From: [Scytonema hofmanni] UTEX 2349
GTDB taxonomy: Bacteria > Cyanobacteriota > Cyanobacteriia > Cyanobacteriales > Nostocaceae
DNA: 64,000 bases
Reading direction: 5' to 3'
NCBI RefSeq assembly: GCF_000582685.1
Contig: NZ_KK073768.1
Location: forward strand, 2,035,316-2,099,315
Shown here: positions 1-8,107 of the stretch, in pieces
Layout of the letters: the number at the start of each line of letters is the position of its first letter
Position numbering within the stretch: position 1 is the first letter of the stretch
Program-made: the position numbers and the translations under genes
Notes under the pieces: model-generated
What the model saw: only the letters and a program-made list of their open reading frames with translations
Databases searched by the model: none
Told to the model about the DNA's origin: nothing

Positions 1-1
1 T

Positions 2-193
2 TGGTTAGGTGTTTTAATGCATCTTAAGTATGCATTTTGGATTAGTCTTACAATTGCTGCTGTTGCCTGGGTTTGGGAATATCTTCAATTAATTAAAAAA
101 GACCTTCCTAATGATGTTTACGCTCAAATGTTTAAACAAAATGTTTGGATTGGTTTTATTATCCTTGGAGGAATGATTGCCGGCTCTTTCTAA
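2..193 (+). CDS. UbiA-family prenyltransferase, C-terminal fragment (cut by window edge)
   Basis: Only the last 63 codons are inside the window. The visible end has two hydrophobic segments (AFWISLTIAAVAWVW and VWIGFIILGGMIAGSF) separated by a short polar loop with PNDVYAQMFKQN. This matches my memory of the C-terminus of cyanobacterial 4-hydroxybenzoate polyprenyltransferases, integral membrane enzymes that prenylate an aromatic ring on the way to plastoquinone. The catalytic aspartate-rich motifs lie outside the window, so the substrate cannot be judged. A MITE-like repeat starts ten bases after the stop codon. Confidence 0.6.
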   Translation, partial: WLGVLMHLKYAFWISLTIAAVAWVWEYLQLIKKDLPNDVYAQMFKQNVWIGFIILGGMIAGSF

Positions 194-202
194 TTAGATG
201 TA

Positions 203-380
203 ATATCATGTCCGGGCAATCCCCATAATTGATGAAGAACCCCTCCCCAACCCTCCCCCTCCGGGTTCGCCACTTCGACGGGACGGAAACCGACACCGCC
301 GAGTGGACTCACCGCTTGCGGGGAGGGTGCCACAGGCGGGTGGGGTTCTTTTATTATGGTTATTTATTAGGACATGATAT
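203..380. repeat. MITE-like inverted-repeat element, copy 1 (ATATCATGTCC ends)
   Basis: Terminal inverted repeats ATATCATGTCC (203-213) and GGACATGATAT (370-380) enclose an inner palindrome (gaacccctccccaaccc ... gtggggttctt). A second copy with the same ends and core lies at 29225-29348. This copy is 178 bp and the other 124 bp; the difference is a 55-bp GC-rich insertion at 259-313. No coding capacity. The gene-free stretch 194-552 is otherwise filled only by the palindrome at 458-486 and the upstream region of the next gene. Confidence 0.75.
259..313. repeat. GC-rich nested element (CGGGTTCG...CTCACC), inside MITE copy 1
   Basis: A 55-bp block starting CTCCGGGTTCGCC and ending GTGGACTCACC splits the central hairpin of the MITE at 203-380. 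Without it the flanks would rejoin as ccctcccc-gcttgcgggg, nearly the uninterrupted core at 29270-29292. Related blocks lie at 30473-30526 and about 46796-46855. Confidence 0.65.
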
Positions 381-457
381 GACGCAAAAATCGCCAAAAC
401 TTTGAATTTACAGCAGATTTCAGGTTTAGGAAGTACATATATAAAACCCAAAATCTT

Positions 458-486
458 GTAGAGACGTAGCACTGCTACGTCTCTAC
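458..486. repeat. gtagagac palindrome (core cgtagca/tgctacg)
   Basis: 29-bp near-perfect palindrome with arms gtagagac and gtctctac. It is a member of a dispersed family in this window whose cores differ but stay self-complementary. Confidence 0.75.
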
Positions 487-552
487 ACCGCCTATTGCAC
501 GCAACCGAGAAGCGCTATAGAATCATCAAGAAACAAAATTTTTAGAGGAAGT

Positions 553-741
553 ATGAATTATCCACAATCTTGGCATATTGTCAAGCGCCCTACCGGAAAT
601 TGTGAAATCGTCCCCAGCCAAGAAATAACCGAGGACGATAATCTAAAAATTATAGAACAATGGGGACCATTTACATCAGTTGGAGAAGCGATCGCCCGCC
701 GCGTAGGGCTGATTCGCTCAGGCAAATGTCAACCCGTATAA
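553..741 (+). CDS. small conserved-type hypothetical protein, 62 aa
   Basis: Encodes a small soluble protein (starts MNYPQSWHIV) without signal peptide, membrane segment or a motif I can name. The start is supported by GAGGAAGT just upstream of the ATG. Sequence character (W, P and charged residues; ends GLIRSGKCQPV) and the good ribosome site suggest a real gene. It faces the minus-strand protease gene convergently, with only 17 bases between the stop codons. Function unknown. Confidence 0.6.
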   Translation: MNYPQSWHIVKRPTGNCEIVPSQEITEDDNLKIIEQWGPFTSVGEAIARRVGLIRSGKCQPV

Positions 742-758
742 AATAAAAGTTACCTATT

Positions 759-2042
759 TCATTTTTCTGCCCTTGTAGTGCCTTTGGTGGCAATTTCTTT
801 ACCCAAAACTTCTATTGCTTTCGCAAATTGCGGGTCGGCTAGTGTAGCCAGTTTATCACGCTCGCGCAGCCACAATTGTTGTTTTTGGGCATCAGTCAAA
901 TCTACCTTGACATCTGGGTCTATTCCATGCTTATTAATATCTTTGCCACTGGGGGTATGATATTTAGCGATCGTTACTGCTAATCCTGAACCATCGTCTA
1001 GAGGACGCACCGATTGTACTAAACCTTTACCAAAGGTTTGAGTACCAACTATAACAGCACGCTTATTATCCTGCAATGCGCCGGAGAGGATTTCACTAGC
1101 ACTAGCGGAACCTTTATCTACTAACACCACCAGCGGTTTATTTGTCAAAGCGCGTCCGTTTGCCACTTCTTTTTCTGCCTGACCTTGGCGAGGAATAGTT
1201 GAGACAATGGTACCGCTATTTATAAACATTCGGGCAATGTCTACACTAGCGAATAATAAACCACCTGGATTTCCGCGCAGATCCAGAACATAGCCAGCAA
1301 CCCTTTTGCTTTCTAAATCTTTAATTGCGGTTTGCATTTCCTTAGCCGCATTAGCGCTGAACTGGTTCAAGCGAATGTACCCGGTGTTCCCTGCTGGTGT
1401 TTGCTTTTGGGAATACTTCACTGGATGGATTTCAATCCGTGCGCGTTTAATTTGAAAATCTTTTTGTTGACCGTTACGCTCAACACTTAAACTTACCGAA
1501 GTATTTGGTTCGCCACGAATTAAGGATACAGCCTTATTAGTATCCATTCCCTTAGTCGATTTCCCGTCAATTTTGAGGATCTTATCCTTTGCCAGAATTC
1601 CAGCCTTAAAAGCTGGTGTATCCTCAATCGGGGCAATTACAACCAACTGCTTCGTTTTTTCATCTTGACTAATTGTGATGCCTATGCCTATCAATTCGCC
1701 AGAGGTGTCCACTTGCATATTCTTGAATTCCCCAGGGTCCATAAACCGGGTATAGGGATCATCCAGCTTTTTCAGCATTTCCCGGATGGATTTGTAAGCT
1801 TCTTGCTTGTTGGTGTAGGACTTGCTCAAGTACTCACGACGAACAGCCTGCCAATCTAATTGATTAAAAGTACCGTCTACGTATTGACGTTGAACAATTT
1901 GCCAAACCTCGTCTACCAATTCTTTGGGACTTTCTTTAAATAAAGCCTGTCCTTGGGAGTTAATGCCAAGGCTAGTAACAGCAATTGTGGTTAATGTTAC
2001 TGCCGTAGCACCCAAAACAAGTCCATTTTTTGTAATCACCAT
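759..2042 (-). CDS. Carboxyl-terminal processing protease (S41 family)
   Basis: 427-residue periplasmic serine protease of the Ctp/Prc family, which trims C-termini of exported proteins; the cyanobacterial members include the D1-processing enzyme CtpA and its paralogues CtpB and CtpC. Residues 6-30 form a signal anchor, about 95-190 a PDZ domain (GIGITISQDEK, AGILAKDKILKIDG), and 190-390 the S41 domain. The catalytic serine sits in GSASASEI (311-318) and the catalytic lysine is Lys339 in FGKG, 25 residues after Ser314, the spacing I recall for Prc. The paralogue cannot be assigned with confidence. Transcribed toward the 62-aa gene; ispG lies upstream on the same strand, 350 bp away. Confidence 0.9.
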   Translation of the reverse strand: MVITKNGLVLGATAVTLTTIAVTSLGINSQGQALFKESPKELVDEVWQIVQRQYVDGTFNQLDWQAVRREYLSKSYTNKQEAYKSIREMLKKLDDPYTRFMDPGEFKNMQVDTSGELIGIGITISQDEKTKQLVVIAPIEDTPAFKAGILAKDKILKIDGKSTKGMDTNKAVSLIRGEPNTSVSLSVERNGQQKDFQIKRARIEIHPVKYSQKQTPAGNTGYIRLNQFSANAAKEMQTAIKDLESKRVAGYVLDLRGNPGGLLFASVDIARMFINSGTIVSTIPRQGQAEKEVANGRALTNKPLVVLVDKGSASASEILSGALQDNKRAVIVGTQTFGKGLVQSVRPLDDGSGLAVTIAKYHTPSGKDINKHGIDPDVKVDLTDAQKQQLWLRERDKLATLADPQFAKAIEVLGKEIATKGTTRAEK

Positions 2043-2163
2043 AATGACAGCTGCGCGGCTAAGGAAAAAACATATTCAGTATGCCCAATCTAACACAGGG
2101 TATCACTGTAAAGACCGGGCATGTATTCTTATTTCAGAAAAATGATTTGCAATCCGGTTTTTC

Positions 2164-2202
2164 TGGGGATTGGGGATTGGGGACTGGGGACTGGGGATTG
2201 GG
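2164..2202. repeat. 7-bp tandem repeats (TGGGGAT/TGGGGAC)
   Basis: Five consecutive copies of the heptamer TGGGGA(T/C) followed by tggg. They lie in the 347-bp spacer 2043-2389 between the protease and ispG, together with a degenerate tagacgta palindrome at about 2283-2306. The rest of that spacer shows nothing I can name. Such heptamer runs are the short tandemly repeated sequences known from heterocystous cyanobacteria. Confidence 0.75.
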
Positions 2203-2389
2203 AAGAACAGAACCACAATGATAATCTCTTTCAAGCGTCCTTAGTCCCCAATACCCTTGGTGTTCAGCCCCAAATCCTCGTATAGACGTAGCATTGCTAC
2301 GTGTGTTACATACTATTTTTTACCACCAAATCCTTAACACCAACTGTATTACTCCAGTCTTTAGTCCCTAGTCCCTAATCCCTAATTTA

Positions 2390-3616
2390 TTACGGTTCTA
2401 CCCAGCGATCGTCTGCTTTAATCAAATTAATTAACTCCTCTACACCTTTATCTTCTGGTACTTTTTTGATTTCTTCTCTCCCTCGATACAGAGAAATATA
2501 CCCAGGAGTTTTGCCGACATAACCATAGTCAGCATCAGCCATTTCTCCCGGACCATTGACAATACAACCCATAACTGCAATGTCTAGCCCAGTTAGGTGT
2601 TTTGTTGCTTCTCGGACTTTGTGCAGCACTTCTTCTAAATTAAACAAAGTACGTCCGCAAGAAGGACACGCTACGTACTCTACCATCGTCTTTCGCAATC
2701 CTAAAGCTTGCAAAATGCTGTAACAGACGGGAATTTCTTTTTCTGGTGCTTCAGTTAGAGAGACGCGGATTGTATCACCAATGCCATCAGCTAACAAGGT
2801 GGCAATACCCGCAGTGGACTTAATCCGTCCGTATTCGCCATCACCAGCTTCTGTCACGCCTAAATGTAAAGGATAATCCATACCGTGGTCGTCCATGCGC
2901 TTTGCCATCAAGCGATATGCGGCTAGCATTACTGGCACTCGTGAAGCTTTCATGGAAATAACCAAATTATGAAAATCCAAAGATTCACAGATGCGAATGA
3001 ATTCCAAAGCAGATTCTACCATTCCTTCTGGCGTGTCGCCGTAGGTAAATAGCATCCTTTCGGCTAGGGAACCGTGATTTACACCTATTCGCATTGATTT
3101 ACCTTGATCGCGCAAGGAAACTACTAGAGGTTCTAAAGTTTCACGCACTTTTTCGCCGATTTCATCGAATTCCGTTTTAGAGAATTCGCTTCTATTCGCA
3201 TTTGGCTTTTCAAACACATATAAACCAGGATTAATCCGCACTTTTTCGATGTGTTTGGCAACTTCCAAGGCAATTTTCATGCCGTTGTGATGCACATCAG
3301 CAACGATGGGTACGTCTTGGTAAGTTTTAATTAATTTTTGTTTAATTTCTGCCAATGCTTTGGCATGAGCCATACTTGGTACTGTGACTCGGACAATTTC
3401 ACAGCCAATTTCGTGCAAACGCCGAATTCCTGCTACAGAACCATCAATATCAAGTGTGTCTTCGTTAATCATTGACTGCACTACCACCGGAAAGCCACCC
3501 CCAATGGTGACATTGCCAACTCTCACAGGACGGGTTTTGCGTCGTTTAATAGTTGTGTCAAAAGAGGTTTGACTAGATGGGGTGTTTGAAGTAGGAAGTG
3601 TTGGTAAGGTTTGCAT
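2390..3616 (-). CDS. ispG: 4-hydroxy-3-methylbut-2-enyl diphosphate synthase (IspG/GcpE)
   Basis: Iron-sulfur enzyme of the MEP isoprenoid pathway, converting methylerythritol cyclodiphosphate to HMBPP in the cytosol (ferredoxin-dependent in cyanobacteria). The N-terminal TIM-barrel part carries VRVGNVTIGGGFPVVVQSM and VTVPSMAHAKAL. The C-terminal [4Fe-4S] domain has CPSCGRTLFN followed by MGCIVNGPGEMADADYGYVG, giving the expected three cysteines and the conserved glutamate. Length 408 aa is usual for the bacterial type. ATG start. A second isoprenoid gene, fni, lies 3.3 kb away on the same strand. Confidence 0.97.
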   Translation of the reverse strand: MQTLPTLPTSNTPSSQTSFDTTIKRRKTRPVRVGNVTIGGGFPVVVQSMINEDTLDIDGSVAGIRRLHEIGCEIVRVTVPSMAHAKALAEIKQKLIKTYQDVPIVADVHHNGMKIALEVAKHIEKVRINPGLYVFEKPNANRSEFSKTEFDEIGEKVRETLEPLVVSLRDQGKSMRIGVNHGSLAERMLFTYGDTPEGMVESALEFIRICESLDFHNLVISMKASRVPVMLAAYRLMAKRMDDHGMDYPLHLGVTEAGDGEYGRIKSTAGIATLLADGIGDTIRVSLTEAPEKEIPVCYSILQALGLRKTMVEYVACPSCGRTLFNLEEVLHKVREATKHLTGLDIAVMGCIVNGPGEMADADYGYVGKTPGYISLYRGREEIKKVPEDKGVEELINLIKADDRWVEP

Positions 3617-3771
3617 ATCAGGTAAATTTCCTGTAGCTAAAATATCAGATTAAAAAAGCCCTGTTTCCCAGATTGCCACAGATGAGGCATTTTTTGGAGT
3701 AGGTAGTTGAAAAAAAGATGAAAGATGAAAAGACATCGACCGAATTTAAATATGCGCTATCCACAACCCTT

Positions 3772-3799
3772 GTAGAGACGCGAAATTTCGCGTCTCTAC
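3772..3799. repeat. gtagagac palindrome (core gcgaaatttcgc)
   Basis: 28-bp perfect palindrome just downstream of the cofG stop codon, followed by attttttc. It could act as a terminator for cofG read on the minus strand only if a T-tract were on the other side, which is not seen. Flanked on the left by ctatccacaacccttg, which also precedes this palindrome in the larger elements at 18429-18690. Confidence 0.7.
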
Positions 3800-3805
3800 A
3801 TTTTT

Positions 3806-4771
3806 TCATACTTTTTTATGGGCATTAGTTCGCGATCGCTTCACCACTGCTTGCAATTCCACTGATAACCAATCATCAAACTGCGGGTAAATTGGCAACC
3901 TCGGCACAACTTCCCAGCCATCTTGCTGTAAAATTTCTTCCAATGTCTCTATTTGAAGATGCTGATAATCGGGATTTACTTCATCTTTTGGTCCAATTCC
4001 CCCTAAATCCCTGGCACCAGCTTCTAGACAAGCGAGTAACCATTTGCGATCTTTGACTAAATTCGGGGGAATTTGAATGGTAATATCTGGGGGGAGAATT
4101 TGACGTGCCTGAAAAACGACTTCTGGTAAATTATACAGGTCAAAACCAGGTGCATCAAAGGTTTGCTGATATCCAGGGCTATGAGGTTGCAAGATGACTT
4201 CTTGAATGTGATGATAACGCTGATGCAGGTGAGTAATGGCTTCTAATGTTTCCCACCAATCATCCTCAGTTTCCCCGATTCCCAGTAGTAACCCGGTTGT
4301 AAAAGGAATTTGTAATTTACCTGCTAACTCTAATTGTTGCGATCGCACGAATGGTACTTTACTTGGTGCGTATTTATGGACTGTATTTAATAGTACGGGG
4401 TTTAGTTGCTCTAACATCAACCCCATAGATACATTAACTGTCTTTAATTTTGCCATTTCTTCATCACTCAGCACTCCCGCATTGGTGTGTGGCAAAAATC
4501 CCATTGAAAGTGCCAATTTACACAAATCATAAATCCGCTGAAACCAGGCTTGGCGCCTGGATGAAGAGGGATGCACTTCACCACTGAGTATGAGAATTTC
4601 ACAGACATTTTTGCTTTGAAGTTGTTTTAAAAGACTTTCTGCGGCTGATATAGTCATCCAGGGGCTAATCGAATCTGTCCGAAAGTTGCAGTAGGTACAA
4701 CGATTAAAGCACTCGTATGTGGGAACAATTGTATAAGCAGGGCTGTAAGTAATTGTGCGGAAACTTTGCAT
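3806..4771 (-). CDS. cofG: 7,8-didemethyl-8-hydroxy-5-deazariboflavin synthase subunit CofG
   Basis: Radical-SAM protein that, with CofH, makes the deazaflavin chromophore Fo, used in cyanobacteria as antenna of some photolyases. The radical-SAM cluster motif is TYECFNRCTYCNF (Cys-x3-Cys-x2-Cys) near residue 20. LILSGEVHP, GLLLGIGETEDDW and GARDLGGIGPKDEVNPD are typical of CofG. Length 321 aa fits the single-subunit form. cofH is not in the window. ATG start; no strong ribosome site seen. The 165-bp spacer to sppA holds a repeat-like segment (aaaggaacgcggagg ... gcagagtgacgcagag at 4831-4866). Confidence 0.95.
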   Translation of the reverse strand: MQSFRTITYSPAYTIVPTYECFNRCTYCNFRTDSISPWMTISAAESLLKQLQSKNVCEILILSGEVHPSSSRRQAWFQRIYDLCKLALSMGFLPHTNAGVLSDEEMAKLKTVNVSMGLMLEQLNPVLLNTVHKYAPSKVPFVRSQQLELAGKLQIPFTTGLLLGIGETEDDWWETLEAITHLHQRYHHIQEVILQPHSPGYQQTFDAPGFDLYNLPEVVFQARQILPPDITIQIPPNLVKDRKWLLACLEAGARDLGGIGPKDEVNPDYQHLQIETLEEILQQDGWEVVPRLPIYPQFDDWLSVELQAVVKRSRTNAHKKV

Positions 4772-4937
4772 AAAATACAGTGTATTAACTTAGTAAAGCT
4801 TTGCACAAGTTCGAGCGCGTTTTTTAACGCAAAGGAACGCGGAGGTAAACGCAGAGTGACGCAGAGTTTTTGTGATAAATTTTCGTCATGAATTTATGCT
4901 CTTGTTGTACTTAGACTAAATTCTGACTGGATATGGC

Positions 4938-6776
4938 TTATTTAATTGTAAGGTTGAATGGCAAACGAGCATAAACGCCGAGGGGATCGTTCATTTTTTG
5001 CATAATCGCTAATTCTTTTTGTAGTTTCTGGAATTCAGCGGTTAGTAAGTCGGGTGATTTAGTTGTTGCTTTCTCAATTCCCAAAATAGTCCGCACTTCT
5101 TGAGTTGCCCTCCCAAAAAAACGTTCTTCAAAGGTGCTGTGTCTGGGATGCTCTTGTAATTCCCAATCGTTTCCTAATTTGGCGCTTTTAGTGGCATAAT
5201 CTATAGCAGCGTCAATGCCGCCAATTTCATCAACTAAACCGATTTGCTTTGCTGCTACCCCAGACCAAACTCGTCCTTGAGCAATTTCTGCTACCTTTTG
5301 TTGGGGGAGTTTGCGTCCTTGAGAAACTTTGTTGAGGAATAGATTGTAAATGTGGTTGACGCTGCGCTGATAAACAGCTAATTCTTCGGGAGATTTGGGA
5401 CGAGAAACGGTTTGACTATCAGCATAGCGTCCGGTTTTGACTGAATCCCAGGTGATGCCGTTATCATTTGCCAATTTTTGCCCATTTAACAGTAAGCCAA
5501 AGACACCGATTGAACCTGTGATGGTGTTTGGTTCGGCGAAAATGCGGTTGGAATCGCTAGCTATCCAGTAACCACCAGAGGCAGCGACATCACCCATTGA
5601 GACAACTACTGGTTTGATTTTGCGAGTTAGTCGTATTTCTCGCTGCATCACTTCAGCGGCAGTAGCGCTACCACCGGGACTGTTGATCCGCAATACTACG
5701 GCTTTGACGTTTTTATCTTGTTGTAGTTTGCGGAAGGTTTTGGCAAAGCGATCGCCTCCAACTTCGCTATCATTTCCTTCTCCATCGACAATTTCGCCTT
5801 CCGCATAAACCACAGCAACTTTATTTTTAGAGTCGCGTTCTATACCAAATTCTTTACCAGAAACTCCAGCGTATTCTGCTAGGTCAATTTGGCGGAATGT
5901 TTTATCTTCCTTGTCGCTATCAGTTAACTTTTTTAAATCGCTAACTACTTCATCGAAATAGTCTACCCGATCCACCAAACCCCCAGCTTTGGCTTCGTCA
6001 GCCATTAAGACAGCTTGATTATCGGCGATCGCTTGCAACTTTTGAGGGGTAAGTTTGCGACTTTTACCCACCGCAGTCCGCCATTCTGACCAAACATCAT
6101 CCAACAATTTTTGAGTTTGTTGGCGGTTCTCCAGACTCAATTTTGGTAGTATATACGGTTCCACCGCACCTTTAAATTTACCAACGCGCACAATTTGAAC
6201 ACCTATACCATACTTTTGCAATGCTCCCGTCAGAAACATTGTTTGTGTACTCAAGCCGTTAACTTCCATCGCTCCTAAGGGATTGACGATAATGGTATCG
6301 GCAACTGAACTTAAGTAATATTCCCGTTCCCCTAATTCCATGCCGTATGCTATAATCTTCTTGCCAGAGGCGCGGAACTTCTCCAACTCTTGACGGATTT
6401 CTTTAAGAGTCGCAAAACCCGCAACGCTACTACCTGCTGAGGAGTGAGTTGCATCTAAGTAGATAGCAACAATTCGTTTGTCACGTCGCGCTTTTTCTAA
6501 AGCATCGATCACCTTGCGGAGTGACATTCTATTCTCAATTTCTCCTGATAGTGCTTGCTGAAAAACTTCGTTAGAACTTGGTTCGCTGTCAGTGATTTTC
6601 GTTGCCAAGTCAAAAACTAACACTGATTTATCCTTAACTAGTGGTCCAGTGTCTTTTGAGGTAGCGGCAATGATCAACAAAAAGAACAGTGTGCTGGTGC
6701 CGACACCGCAAAAAATAATTAGTCCCAGTAAGCTGCCAATTAAGCTAGCAAAAGTTTGTTTGAGAAAATTATGCAT
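4938..6776 (-). CDS. sppA: Signal peptide peptidase SppA (long, 67-kDa type)
   Basis: Membrane-anchored serine protease that degrades cleaved signal peptides; cyanobacterial SppA has also been linked to light acclimation. Residues 8-38 form the membrane anchor (LIGSLLGLIIFCGVGTSTLF). Two tandem S49 domains follow, about 90-300 and 310-540. The lysine of the Ser/Lys dyad is in VGKFKGAVEPY in the first domain and the nucleophilic serine in MGDVAASGGYWIAS in the second, as in E. coli protease IV. Also visible: INSPGGSATAAEVM. 612 aa matches the long form. ATG start. Confidence 0.95.
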   Translation of the reverse strand: MHNFLKQTFASLIGSLLGLIIFCGVGTSTLFFLLIIAATSKDTGPLVKDKSVLVFDLATKITDSEPSSNEVFQQALSGEIENRMSLRKVIDALEKARRDKRIVAIYLDATHSSAGSSVAGFATLKEIRQELEKFRASGKKIIAYGMELGEREYYLSSVADTIIVNPLGAMEVNGLSTQTMFLTGALQKYGIGVQIVRVGKFKGAVEPYILPKLSLENRQQTQKLLDDVWSEWRTAVGKSRKLTPQKLQAIADNQAVLMADEAKAGGLVDRVDYFDEVVSDLKKLTDSDKEDKTFRQIDLAEYAGVSGKEFGIERDSKNKVAVVYAEGEIVDGEGNDSEVGGDRFAKTFRKLQQDKNVKAVVLRINSPGGSATAAEVMQREIRLTRKIKPVVVSMGDVAASGGYWIASDSNRIFAEPNTITGSIGVFGLLLNGQKLANDNGITWDSVKTGRYADSQTVSRPKSPEELAVYQRSVNHIYNLFLNKVSQGRKLPQQKVAEIAQGRVWSGVAAKQIGLVDEIGGIDAAIDYATKSAKLGNDWELQEHPRHSTFEERFFGRATQEVRTILGIEKATTKSPDLLTAEFQKLQKELAIMQKMNDPLGVYARLPFNLTIK

Positions 6777-6866
6777 TTTTTTAGTTATTAGTCATTAGTC
6801 AATAGTCAAAAACCTTGGACGATTGACTTGTTTATAATTCCACCGAATATTTCACTGTTAACATTT

Positions 6867-6895
6867 GTAAAGAGGTTTCGCCGGAACGTCTCTAC
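6867..6895. repeat. gtagagac palindrome, degenerate (core ttcgccggaa)
   Basis: 29-bp imperfect palindrome gtaaagaggtttcg...aacgtctctac in the spacer between sppA and fni. Member of the dispersed family. Confidence 0.6.
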
Positions 6896-6978
6896 AATCG
6901 TGTAGAATAACGAAAAATCGTTATATTAAGGGGTAATACCCATGATTCGCCAATGATATCCTTGTCGAGAAGAGGGGG

Positions 6979-8025
6979 TTAGGTTTCTATTTTTTGTAAA
7001 CTTCCAGAATTTTGCAACTCATATAAGGTAGCATTACCAGTACAGAATAGCACTGTGGTGATTTCAGCGATTAAGACATCAGCCAAATCGTGAAGTGCTG
7101 ATTCTCCCACGGCTGCTGCTTGCAAGAATGGCATTGCCAAACCTGCAATATCTGCTTTCAGTGCGATCGCTTTTGCCACATCCAATCCATGACGCAATCC
7201 CCCAGAAGCTATTAATGGCACTTTTGGTGCAATACTCCGAATACTTGTAATACACTCTGCTGTCGGTAAACCCCAATCAGCAAAGGTTTCTCCTAAACGT
7301 CTTTGTAAAGGATTTTCTGCTCTTTCGCTTTCTACCTTCGCCCAAGATGTACCACCTGCACCGGCTACATCAATTGCTGTCACTCCCGCAGCAATCAGCT
7401 TTTCTGCCATTTTTGCAGAAATACCATTTCCAACTTCTTTCACGATTACAGGTAATTTTATTTTACCACATAAGTCGGCAATTTTGTCAAGCAATCCGCT
7501 AAAATTTGTATCGCCTCGCGCTTGGATGCATTCTTGCAACGGGTTCAGGTGTAAAATTAAAGCATCGGCTTCTAAAATATCGACTACGCGCAGACATTCA
7601 TCTATACCGTATTTATAATTAAATTGCACAGCGCCTAAATTCGCAAGCAGCAAAACGTCTGGTGCGTACTTTCGCAGCGCAAAGGTATTCGCAACAGAGG
7701 GTTTTTCTACTGCCACGCGTTGAGAACCAACGCCCATTGCTATTTTATAGTGTTGTGCGACTTCTGCCAAACGACGGTTAATGATTCCGGCTTGTTCTGT
7801 ACCACCAGTCATGGAAGAAATTAACAACGGTGCCAGGAGAGTTTTCCCTAAAAACGTTGTGCTGATGTCAATGTCCTGACGGTCTAGTTCGGGTAAGCAA
7901 GAATGAGTAAATCGATAGCGTTCGAGTCCATTAGTGATTTGCTGACACTGAACGTCTTCCTCAAGACAGATACGGATGTGATCTGCTTTGCGAGTTTGGG
8001 TAGAAAAGCTGATGGGAACGTTCAC
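6979..8025 (-). CDS. fni: Type 2 isopentenyl-diphosphate delta-isomerase
   Basis: FMN- and NADPH-dependent enzyme interconverting IPP and DMAPP, downstream of the MEP pathway. Recognised by QTRKADHIRICLEEDVQC at the N-terminus, LISSMTGGTEQAGIINRRLA, the FMN-site GVGSQRVAVEKP, LHLNPLQECIQARGD, VIVKEVGNGIS, VAGAGGTSWAKVE and ASGGLRHGLDVAKAIAL. 348 aa is the usual length. The start is taken at GTG (8023-8025) because the family N-terminus begins right there and no in-frame ATG lies nearby. Confidence 0.96.
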   Translation of the reverse strand: MNVPISFSTQTRKADHIRICLEEDVQCQQITNGLERYRFTHSCLPELDRQDIDISTTFLGKTLLAPLLISSMTGGTEQAGIINRRLAEVAQHYKIAMGVGSQRVAVEKPSVANTFALRKYAPDVLLLANLGAVQFNYKYGIDECLRVVDILEADALILHLNPLQECIQARGDTNFSGLLDKIADLCGKIKLPVIVKEVGNGISAKMAEKLIAAGVTAIDVAGAGGTSWAKVESERAENPLQRRLGETFADWGLPTAECITSIRSIAPKVPLIASGGLRHGLDVAKAIALKADIAGLAMPFLQAAAVGESALHDLADVLIAEITTVLFCTGNATLYELQNSGSLQKIET

Positions 8026-8107
8026 GGGTAGATTAACTGAAACTTGTATAAATTATAATTCTGTAGTGAGCGCTTCAGCGCTCTAATTTGAGGACGCGCA
8101 TTCCTGA

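Noticed and set aside
206..472. Minus-strand open frame of 88 codons
   Set aside because: It is the translation of the MITE and its nested GC-rich insert; no ribosome site and no protein-like pattern.
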